Shown here piece by piece: positions 1-4,901 of a stretch of DNA of 6,115 nucleotides. Positions within the stretch are counted from its first letter, which is position 1; every line of letters starts with the position of its first letter. Source of the stretch: Candidatus Bathyarchaeota archaeon. Its GTDB lineage: Archaea; Thermoproteota; Bathyarchaeia; Bathyarchaeales; DTEX01. The translations under genes and the position numbers were made by a program. Location: contig JAOAJJ010000070.1 of the NCBI GenBank assembly GCA_026414245.1, positions 1 to 6,115 of the forward strand, given 5' to 3'. The notes under the pieces are model-generated. The model worked only from the letters and a program-made list of their open reading frames with translations. It was not told the origin of the DNA and did no database searches.

Positions 1-20
1 CAGATGTGTATAAGAGACAG
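1..20 (+). other. Residual Tn5/Nextera sequencing adapter (not genomic)
   Basis: Bases 2-20 read AGATGTGTATAAGAGACAG, which is exactly the 19-bp Tn5 mosaic end used in transposase-based library preparation. The preceding C agrees with the read-1 form of the adapter. The match sits flush at the contig edge, as expected of untrimmed adapter and not of a real transposon end inside a gene. Read through in the protease frame it gives the residues MYKRQ from a GTG at base 6, a recognisable false N-terminus. Natural DNA begins at base 21. Confidence 0.96.
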
Positions 21-617
21 GGTATAGTTAGCGCTTTAGGCAGAACGATAAATGTTGAAATAGCTGGCGGCTATCCGATAGCTAACGTTATCCAGACAAC
101 TGTTCCACTCAACCCCGGTAATTCAGGCGGACCACTGCTAAATATTAAGGGGCAGGTAGTGGGGATAACTACGGCGATAGTGAGCGGCTCCCAAGGCGTC
201 AGCTTCGCTATACCGTCGAACACTATACTGCGAGAAATAAGGTTTCTGATTGAGGAGGGCTCATATAATAGGCATCCGTGGCTCGGCGTCTCCGGAATAG
301 ATATGACGTATGAGATTGCGAAGGCTATGGGGACTAACGTAACCTATGGTTGGCTGATAACGCAAGTTATGAAGGATAGCCCGGCTGAGAAGGCTGGCTT
401 GAGGGGCGGAACTAGGGAAGCTTACATCGCCGGCGAATGGGTAATTATCGGCGGAGACATAATAATTGCGATAAATGGCGTGAAGATCACTGGCATAGAC
501 GACCTCTCATCTTACCTAGAAGAGAACACGGCGCCCGGACAAAGGGTCAACATAACTATAATTAGAGAAAACAGGAGAATGACTCTTGAGGTAGAGCTGG
601 GTTCAAGACCACATTAG
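21..617 (+). CDS. HtrA/DegP-like serine protease with PDZ domain, 5'-truncated
   Basis: This is the C-terminal 198 residues of a trypsin-fold protease of the HtrA/Deg (S1C) family, which degrades or handles misfolded proteins, usually outside or at the membrane. Counting from the first natural residue (base 21), the nucleophile motif GNSGG lies at residues 33-37 with the catalytic Ser at 35. The typical strand GVSFAIPSN follows at 59-67. The catalytic His and Asp, and any signal peptide or membrane anchor, lie upstream of the contig edge. Residues about 88-195 form one PDZ domain, with a WLGV entry, SPAEKAGL at 120-127 and GGDIIIAINGVKI at 144-156. The roughly 15-residue insert between AGL and GGD resembles archaeal HtrA proteins as I recall them. 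The gene ends with TAG at 615-617, 24 nt from the convergent aspS stop. The true start is not in the window, and the GTG at base 6 is adapter-derived. Confidence 0.93.
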   Translation, partial: GIVSALGRTINVEIAGGYPIANVIQTTVPLNPGNSGGPLLNIKGQVVGITTAIVSGSQGVSFAIPSNTILREIRFLIEEGSYNRHPWLGVSGIDMTYEIAKAMGTNVTYGWLITQVMKDSPAEKAGLRGGTREAYIAGEWVIIGGDIIIAINGVKITGIDDLSSYLEENTAPGQRVNITIIRENRRMTLEVELGSRPH

Positions 618-620
618 CTG

Positions 621-630
621 AAAAATAATT
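621..630 (-). terminator. Possible oligo-T terminator after aspS
   Basis: About 12 nt past the aspS stop, the minus strand reads AATTATTTTT. Archaeal RNA polymerase often stops at such T-rich tracts without a hairpin. The tract lies in the 24-nt gap between convergent genes, where a stop signal is expected. Five consecutive T residues is a weak signal, so this is tentative. Confidence 0.3.
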
Positions 631-641
631 TAGGAAACGCC

Positions 642-1964
642 TCACGGGGTTAACCTAAACCGGTCTCTTGGAAAGAGAACAACTTCCCTAATGTTTCTTA
701 TTCCCGTTAACATCATTACTAGGCGCTCAAGCCCTATCGCCCAGCCAGCGTGGGGAGGCATACCATAATCAAAAACCTGCAAATGGTACTTAAAAGACTC
801 CGGATTCAAGTTCTGTTCCTTTAGCCGCTTAATTAGAAGATCCTTGTTGTGTACACGTGTCCCGCCGGAGGCTATTTCAATCCAATGCCACATTAAATCG
901 AAGCCCTCGCTTATCTCAGGCTTACCGTCTCTAGGCTTTATATAGAAAGGCTTCAGGCTTGTCGGCCAATCAATTATAAAGTAGAAGTATGGGTGCAGTT
1001 TGCCGAGGGTTCTGTAAGCGACCGTTGGTATATCCTCGCCCCAGCTTATTTTTATTCCGTTTTCTCTCAGCTCGTTGATGACTTCATCGTATGTTAACCG
1101 CTTAAACGGTATGCTGGGGGTCTCAACCCTATACTTAAGTATATCGAGCTCTCTTCGGCATTTCTCATTAACTGTTCTGCATACGTGCTGTAGAAGTTGC
1201 TCAGCCACGCTCATAACATCTTCAGCGGTTGCAAAAGCCTCCTCGATGTCGACTGAAATGAACTCTGTTAGATGCCGCCTAGTATGAGATTTTTCAGCCC
1301 TAAATGTTGGGCCTATCTCATAAACCTTTTCGAAATCTATCACTAGCTGCTCCTTATATAGCTGCGGGCTCTGGGCTAGGAAGGCTTCACGCTCAAAGTA
1401 TGCTACTGGAAAGAGGTTTGCGCCGCCCTCTGTTGCTGTTGCAATTATTTTAGGCGTATGTATCTCTATAAAACCGTTTTTAGAGAAGAACTCTCTTATG
1501 GCTTCCAGAGTCACATGGCGTATTCGAAATATTGCCTGAGCCTCATCCCTTATGAGATCTAGGATTCTGGCGTCGAGCCTAACATCTATATCGGCTGGAG
1601 TTTTACCCGTGATATCCAATGGAAGCGGCTGTTTTGCAGTATTAAGAATTATTATGCTTTTAGGCGTAACTTCAACTCCTCTAGGAGCCTTATCCATTCT
1701 CCTAACTGTTCCCCTAATGCTTACGCAATCTTGACGCTGCAATTTATCTACCTGCTCAATTATTTGCCTATCAACTTCATCTCTGGGAACAGTTATCTGC
1801 ACTATTCCATCCTTATCTCTCAACAGCAGAAATTTTATTCCGCCCAAATCTCTAATCTCTTTTATCCATCCGGTTAAAGTAACCTCTTTCCCATCGAGGT
1901 CAGGCGTTATCTCCATCGTATAATGTGTTCTCTTCCAGCTGTGTGCTGAAACATTATAGTTCAT
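642..1964 (-). CDS. aspS: Aspartyl-tRNA synthetase, archaeal type (possibly non-discriminating)
   Basis: This class IIb synthetase charges tRNA with aspartate in the cytoplasm. From the ATG at 1964 it has 440 residues, normal for the archaeal family. Residues about 28-108 are the N-terminal OB-fold anticodon-binding domain (TGWIKEIRDLGGIKF at 31-45). The catalytic domain shows motif 1 (GFIEIHTPKI, 164-173), the ATEGGANLFPV loop (177-187), motif 2 (FRAEKSHTRRHLTEF, 221-235) and motif 3 (GWAIGLERL, 407-415). It ends in the family-typical FPRDRFRLTP. I chose the ATG at 1964 because GGTG sits 6 nt upstream and the first residues match the family. The longer TTG start at 1994 would overlap the previous gene and adds ten unconserved residues. 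It follows the NusA-like gene by 13 nt and is probably cotranscribed with it. At the two positions known to separate discriminating from non-discriminating archaeal enzymes it has Lys35 and Pro94; the Pro favours the relaxed form that also makes Asp-tRNA(Asn). Confidence 0.96.
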   Translation of the reverse strand: MNYNVSAHSWKRTHYTMEITPDLDGKEVTLTGWIKEIRDLGGIKFLLLRDKDGIVQITVPRDEVDRQIIEQVDKLQRQDCVSIRGTVRRMDKAPRGVEVTPKSIIILNTAKQPLPLDITGKTPADIDVRLDARILDLIRDEAQAIFRIRHVTLEAIREFFSKNGFIEIHTPKIIATATEGGANLFPVAYFEREAFLAQSPQLYKEQLVIDFEKVYEIGPTFRAEKSHTRRHLTEFISVDIEEAFATAEDVMSVAEQLLQHVCRTVNEKCRRELDILKYRVETPSIPFKRLTYDEVINELRENGIKISWGEDIPTVAYRTLGKLHPYFYFIIDWPTSLKPFYIKPRDGKPEISEGFDLMWHWIEIASGGTRVHNKDLLIKRLKEQNLNPESFKYHLQVFDYGMPPHAGWAIGLERLVMMLTGIRNIREVVLFPRDRFRLTP

Positions 1965-1977
1965 GGTTTGCACCCGC
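1965..1977 (-). promoter_or_regulatory. Ribosome binding site deciding the aspS start
   Basis: Between the TAG of the NusA-like gene (1978-1980) and the ATG at 1962-1964 the minus strand reads GCGGGTGCAAACC. The GGTG at 1974-1971 matches the core of the archaeal anti-16S sequence with a 6-nt spacer. This supports the ATG at 1964 over the in-frame TTG at 1994 and GTG at 1973. Confidence 0.6.
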
Positions 1978-2487
1978 CTACTCTGAAAATTCAACTCTGA
2001 GAGTTATCCCCTTAACCTTCTTCGCGATCTCTCCCATAGCATTAACATTTAATGAGCTCTTCTTTCTATCTTTCCCCTTAAGGATAACTCTTGTCTCAAT
2101 TGAGCCGTCTGGAAGCCAAATCTTATTTATAGCTAGGACTGTTAAGGGGGCGAAAAGATCCTCAATAAACTTTCTTTCACTGGAATTATATTCTAATACG
2201 CGGATAGTTTTACCAGTTTTACTCTCTAAAAATTTAATGATCTTACCACCGTAACTCAATATCTTGTTTAAGTCACCCCTTCTAACCAGTATTGCGAGAA
2301 CATTGTCTGTTTCAACCGACCCGTGAAAATACACATCTTGAAGTAACGGATACTCCTCCTCGATAGATACAAGTAAACGTGCGATCTCTAAATCCCGCTG
2401 AGTTACCTCTCCCTTTTCAATCTTCGCTCTACATTTCGAGCATAATATCCCGCTTCTTAAGCAGAATTGGCATAGTTCAGTTTTCAC
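1978..2487 (-). CDS. NusA-like KH-domain RNA-binding protein with N-terminal zinc knuckle
   Basis: This 169-residue protein belongs to the archaeal NusA-like group: short KH-domain proteins lacking the S1 domain and other parts of bacterial NusA. The N-terminus has two CxxC pairs (C6/C9 and C16/C19), a probable zinc-binding knuckle. Residues about 60-115 form a first KH-like unit; LSYGGKIIKFLE (77-88) carries the glycine-rich turn and following helix that contact RNA. Residues about 120-169 look like a second KH unit (INKIWLPDG then AMGEIAKKVKG). It probably binds single-stranded RNA in transcription or ribosome/tRNA metabolism, but the substrate is not known from sequence. The start is GTG at 2487, the only start codon just ahead of the cysteines. 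The alba stop is 59 nt upstream and aspS starts 13 nt downstream, so a three-gene operon is likely. Genes of this type are often labelled NusA; the cysteine pairs suggest a paralogue distinct from the one usually beside RNA polymerase and ribosomal genes. Confidence 0.82.
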   Translation of the reverse strand: MKTELCQFCLRSGILCSKCRAKIEKGEVTQRDLEIARLLVSIEEEYPLLQDVYFHGSVETDNVLAILVRRGDLNKILSYGGKIIKFLESKTGKTIRVLEYNSSERKFIEDLFAPLTVLAINKIWLPDGSIETRVILKGKDRKKSSLNVNAMGEIAKKVKGITLRVEFSE

Positions 2488-2498
2488 CTTCCTTTGAT

Positions 2499-2519
2499 CC
2501 CTCCAAAAATAAAGGAGGG
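2499..2519 (-). promoter_or_regulatory. Hairpin enclosing a Shine-Dalgarno-like GGAGGG ahead of the NusA-like gene
   Basis: On the minus strand CCCTCC (2519-2514) and GGAGGG (2504-2499) are perfect complements separated by a T-rich 9-nt loop, TTTATTTTT. The GGAGGG half is the strongest Shine-Dalgarno-like element before the GTG at 2487, with an 11-nt spacer. A second purine stretch, AAAGGAAG, abuts the GTG. The stem would mask the ribosome binding site when folded. The T-rich loop could alternatively give some transcription stopping after alba. The pairing is visible in the sequence; any regulatory role is inference. Confidence 0.4.
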
Positions 2520-2546
2520 GCGGCGGAGCAGTTTTTGGCAGAGGGA

Positions 2547-2849
2547 TTAGCGTACCAGAGTTATTTCTATTGTACTTATGTTCGCCGGAGCCTTTCCACT
2601 GGACTGGATTTGCTCGGTTCCTATATTGATATTTCCTATCTTCACGTCCGGCAGAAATCTGTGTCTAATGATTTCAGCGACATCTACAGCTCTGCTTATC
2701 GCTCGCCCTCTAGCTTTAACGTTTACTTCTTTTGCTCCGCCGTGGAATAATGTCAGGCAAGCTAAGACATAGTTCATTACTGGTTTTCGTCCCACGAGCA
2801 CCGAACTGCTTTCAGGCAAGCTTACCGCCTCTCTCCCTAATTGATTCAT
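2547..2849 (-). CDS. alba: Alba DNA/RNA-binding chromatin protein
   Basis: This 100-residue protein is the abundant archaeal chromatin and RNA-binding protein Alba (Sac10b family), which binds nucleic acid as a dimer and coats DNA. The signature VLVGRKPVMNYVLACLTL (17-34) is followed by VKARGRAISRAVDVAEI (44-60), RHRFLPD (62-68) and the C-terminal STIEITL hairpin strand (92-98). Compared with Sulfolobus Alba from memory, Lys17 is kept (Lys22), the arm and surface arginines are kept (Arg47, Arg49), and the dimer-dimer contact Phe60 is kept (Phe65). The acetylatable Lys16 is Arg21. The length is close to the usual 90-100 residues. It starts with ATG at 2849; no good ribosome binding site precedes it, but a TATA-like element lies about 26 nt upstream, which suits a leaderless message. 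It is first in the probable operon alba, NusA-like, aspS. Confidence 0.96.
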   Translation of the reverse strand: MNQLGREAVSLPESSSVLVGRKPVMNYVLACLTLFHGGAKEVNVKARGRAISRAVDVAEIIRHRFLPDVKIGNINIGTEQIQSSGKAPANISTIEITLVR

Positions 2850-2866
2850 GCACTATTGTGACTTAA

Positions 2867-2880
2867 TTAAATAAATATCT
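2867..2880 (-). promoter_or_regulatory. Candidate TATA-box promoter for alba
   Basis: The minus strand reads AGATATTTATTTAA, an A/T-rich TATA-like box centred about 26 nt before the alba ATG. That spacing puts the transcription start at or next to the ATG. This agrees with the lack of a ribosome binding site (leaderless translation). A second A/T-rich element, TTTAAAAT at 2903-2896, is an alternative but is preceded by T-rich sequence and not by a purine-rich BRE. Confidence 0.42.
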
Positions 2881-2900
2881 TACGGTATCTAAATCATTTT

Positions 2901-2920
2901 AAAGAAAGAAAAATAATTAT
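2901..2920 (-). terminator. T-rich archaeal terminator after the sugar module
   Basis: About 26 nt past the TAG of the isomerase-like gene, the minus strand contains ATTATTTTTCTTTCTTT. Such pyrimidine tracts dominated by T are the usual intrinsic stop signal for archaeal RNA polymerase. The tract falls between this gene and the alba promoter, so it would separate the two transcription units. Confidence 0.45.
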
Positions 2921-2945
2921 TTCTACGGTAACCGCGAAAACATAT

Positions 2946-3746
2946 CTAAAGCATATTAAGCATAATATCTAGCGCCGACTTCGAGTCCACAGCAGCCTTC
3001 AAGGGATGACCTGGATATGGGTTCATCTCAACGATTAGAAAACCGTTATAACCTATTTTTCTCAAAGCCTCTATAACGCTCTGCCATTGAATGTTTCCCT
3101 CAAAAATGGGTCTGAACTGCATCGCGGATAAATGAAAGTCCTTAATATGGACACATGCAATTAAATCCCCTAAATGCTTTATCCACTGCTCAGGAAATCC
3201 GAGAAAAGCTGCGTTTCCAACGTCAAAATAAACTTTCACATTCGGATGATTAATCTCCTCAATAAATCTTCGGAACTCAAGCGGACTATAAAGAAACCTG
3301 TTCCATACATTCTCAACGCCGATAATGACCCCGCAGTCTTCAGCTGACTGCGCAGCCTCAAGAATACTTTCCTTAGAGAGCCTCCACATATCCTGATAAG
3401 ATACTTCTTTTGTGGCGACAGCTGGGACAACTAAGAAGACTCCGGCACCTATATCTGAAGCGAACTCGCATCCCCACCTAATTATCTCTACACCTCTTCT
3501 TCTCACGTTTGGGTCTGAACTGGCGAGATTATACCTCCAAAAGAGGGCTGTGCAGAGACTTGGCAGTTCCAAGCCTAGAGATTTAGCTTCATCGAGTATC
3601 GCTCTCCTCTCATTCCTGCCCATTTTAAGCATTTCTTCATCTATATTTAATTCCACACCCTCATAACCAATATCCTTTGAAAGCCTCAAAATATCGGTGA
3701 TTTTAAAGTTTTGCGGATAAATCCAAGCGTTTACGCCCTTCCTCAT
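2946..3746 (-). CDS. Sugar-phosphate isomerase/epimerase-like TIM-barrel protein
   Basis: This 266-residue protein belongs to the xylose isomerase-like TIM-barrel superfamily (the group containing IolE, ketose 3-epimerases and endonuclease IV). The four-residue metal site expected of epimerases is present in order at the ends of barrel strands: Glu145 (IGVEN), Asp175 (YFDVGN), His200 (CVHIKDF) and Glu240 (LIVEMN). The spacing is close to that of ketose 3-epimerases. GYEGVELN at 28-34 is the typical strand-two region. It probably isomerises, epimerises or dehydrates a sugar or polyol; the exact substrate cannot be read from sequence. It starts with ATG at 3746, preceded by GGGTGTGGAG. The dehydrogenase-like gene ends 23 nt upstream on the same strand, so the two are very likely one transcript acting in the same pathway. 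It appears full length and intact. Confidence 0.87.
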   Translation of the reverse strand: MRKGVNAWIYPQNFKITDILRLSKDIGYEGVELNIDEEMLKMGRNERRAILDEAKSLGLELPSLCTALFWRYNLASSDPNVRRRGVEIIRWGCEFASDIGAGVFLVVPAVATKEVSYQDMWRLSKESILEAAQSAEDCGVIIGVENVWNRFLYSPLEFRRFIEEINHPNVKVYFDVGNAAFLGFPEQWIKHLGDLIACVHIKDFHLSAMQFRPIFEGNIQWQSVIEALRKIGYNGFLIVEMNPYPGHPLKAAVDSKSALDIMLNML

Positions 3747-3769
3747 TTCTCCACACCCTTAAGCTCCAC

Positions 3770-4765
3770 TCACTCCTCCAGTGGCAGCATAACCGGTTTT
3801 CCAGTTTCCGCAGACTTTGAAGCTGCTAAAGTGAACTCCAGCGTCTTCGCGCCCTCTTCTATAGGCGTCCTCGTTTCTTTATCCTCTAAGATCGCTCTAA
3901 TTAAGTCTTTGGCTTCGAGAAGATAGGTGTCCCTTTCCTCCGAGACCATCATAACTTTCGTTGGAGGTCTCGTAGAATAAAGCGTTAAAGTGTTTATATC
4001 CCTTGACTCAAAAGTATAATTCTTAGCAGCTATCAACCATTTAAACCACCATTGCGCATTCGCACCCCATATCGTAGCAGTAATTGCGCCAACCGCACCG
4101 GACTTAAACCTGAAAGCTACACTGCTCACATCCTCAATCGTCATTTCCGGAACATCGATCCAAAATTTACGGTTCATTAGCCCATAAACCACCTCAACAT
4201 CGCCACAAATATATCTAAGTGCGTCAAAGAGGTGGGTTGACTGCTCAACTATCTGTCCACCGCTCTTACTCTTATCTATCCACCAATCCTTTCTAATAAA
4301 ATGGCACCAGTACATGCCTAATGTGAGACCTACTTCACCAGCCTCGCCGGAGCTCACCAGCCTCTTCGCCTCTTCAATAGCGTATCCAAACCTGCAATTA
4401 TATCCGACTTGACTCTTAACTCTGTTTTTCTGAATGGATCTCACCATTTCCCTCGCAATCTTCATGTCTAAGGCTATAGGCTTCTCAATAAACACATGTA
4501 TGCCTTTTTCAGCGGCTACCATGACTTCATCTGAATGTGCAAACGGAGGTAAACAAATGTATACAATGTCCAAGTTCTCTCTATTCAGCATTTCACGCCA
4601 ATCACTGTAGTATCTTCCACCATACTTTTCAGCCATAATCTTCGCTCTTTCCTTAACTATGTCGGCGAAAGCCGCCATGTGAATCTCTTCTAAAGTTTTA
4701 AGCCGCTCAGCATGCGTTACTGCAATCCCACCACAACCAATGAAACCCACATTAAATTTTCTCAT
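3770..4765 (-). CDS. Gfo/Idh/MocA-family NAD(P)-dependent oxidoreductase
   Basis: This 331-residue cytoplasmic dehydrogenase is of the glucose-fructose oxidoreductase / inositol dehydrogenase family, which oxidises or reduces a sugar or polyol with NAD(P). The N-terminal Rossmann fold starts at once with VGFIGCGGIA (6-15). The family motif EKP is at 94-96, with the catalytic Lys at 95. The C-terminal half has the substrate region GGQIVEQSTHLFDALRYICGD (169-189), where His178 is the likely catalytic base, and an open-faced beta-sheet. Length is typical. I place the start at ATG 4765, because GGGAGAG lies 6 nt upstream. A longer in-frame TTG at 4780 overlaps that binding site and adds only five residues. 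It is first in a two-gene unit with the downstream epimerase-like gene, resembling IolG/IolE-type pairs. The substrate is not determined. A divergent ABC exporter gene lies upstream. Confidence 0.92.
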   Translation of the reverse strand: MRKFNVGFIGCGGIAVTHAERLKTLEEIHMAAFADIVKERAKIMAEKYGGRYYSDWREMLNRENLDIVYICLPPFAHSDEVMVAAEKGIHVFIEKPIALDMKIAREMVRSIQKNRVKSQVGYNCRFGYAIEEAKRLVSSGEAGEVGLTLGMYWCHFIRKDWWIDKSKSGGQIVEQSTHLFDALRYICGDVEVVYGLMNRKFWIDVPEMTIEDVSSVAFRFKSGAVGAITATIWGANAQWWFKWLIAAKNYTFESRDINTLTLYSTRPPTKVMMVSEERDTYLLEAKDLIRAILEDKETRTPIEEGAKTLEFTLAASKSAETGKPVMLPLEE

Positions 4766-4778
4766 AGCTAACTCTCCC
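4766..4778 (-). promoter_or_regulatory. Ribosome binding site deciding the oxidoreductase start
   Basis: The minus strand reads GGGAGAGTTAGCT immediately before the ATG at 4765. The GGGAG element with its short spacer is a good archaeal Shine-Dalgarno site and rules against the in-frame TTG at 4780, which would sit just before the same element. Confidence 0.6.
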
Positions 4779-4803
4779 AAACATTCTCTTACTCTAATAC
4801 CAC

Positions 4804-4813
4804 ATTATATTAA
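4804..4813 (-). promoter_or_regulatory. Candidate TATA box for the oxidoreductase/epimerase unit
   Basis: The minus strand reads TTAATATAAT. A start about 26 nt downstream would fall near 4782, giving a leader of roughly 17 nt that contains the GGGAGAG ribosome binding site. The upstream AAACC could act as a BRE. The alternative is the near-palindromic TTATAA at 4829-4834, further upstream. Confidence 0.4.
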
Positions 4814-4820
4814 GAGGTTT

Positions 4821-4836
4821 AGAAAAACTTATAAAT
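4821..4836 (+). promoter_or_regulatory. BRE/TATA promoter for the ABC exporter gene
   Basis: The plus strand reads AGAAAAACTTATAAAT: an A-rich BRE-like stretch followed by a strong TATA box. Usual archaeal spacing predicts transcription starting at about 4857-4860. That would leave the ATG at 4851 outside the message, but would include the ATG at 4872 and the TTG at 4894. The TTATAA core is palindromic and could also support transcription leftwards. Confidence 0.5.
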
Positions 4837-4850
4837 TGATTCCTTAAAAT

Positions 4851-4901
4851 ATGAAGAAGCCGATTAAGTTGATGGAGGCCTTATCAAAAAGCCTTGAATA
4901 A
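4851..4901 (+). other. Out-of-phase 16-codon frame just upstream of the ABC exporter
   Basis: ATG at 4851 opens a 16-codon frame ending in TAA at 4899-4901, with a second in-frame ATG at 4872. Its end overlaps the start of the ABC exporter frame, one base out of phase. If one A were missing from the A5 run at 4886-4890, the two would join into one continuous, natural-looking N-terminus (MEALSKALNNGEG and so on). It is therefore either the broken true N-terminus (sequence error, mutation or frameshift site) or chance. I do not claim it as a separate gene. Confidence 0.3.

Noticed and set aside
6..20. GTG start at base 6 giving a 203-residue protease
   Set aside because: The five codons come from the sequencing adapter; the gene is truncated and its true start is outside the window.
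1..20. A real Tn5-like transposon end or mobile element
   Set aside because: Only the 19-bp engineered mosaic end is present, flush at the contig edge, with no transposase or target duplication; adapter carry-over explains it fully.
1965..1994. Longer aspS start at TTG 1994
   Set aside because: It overlaps the preceding gene, adds ten residues not typical of the family, and ignores the well-placed GGTG ahead of the ATG at 1964.
1075..2254. Plus-strand open frames within 1075-1287, 1552-1734 and 1925-2254
   Set aside because: They lie antisense to aspS and the NusA-like gene, whose protein sequences are clearly conserved; their translations are low-complexity Ser/Leu-rich products with no recognisable motif.
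2379..2772. Plus-strand open frames of 123 and 64 residues
   Set aside because: Antisense shadows of the alba and NusA-like coding regions, with no recognisable motif and no promoter or ribosome binding site I could support.
3236..3926. Frames 3236-3430 (-), 3412-3666 (+) and 3711-3926 (+)
   Set aside because: They overlap the epimerase-like and oxidoreductase genes in other frames and show no motif.
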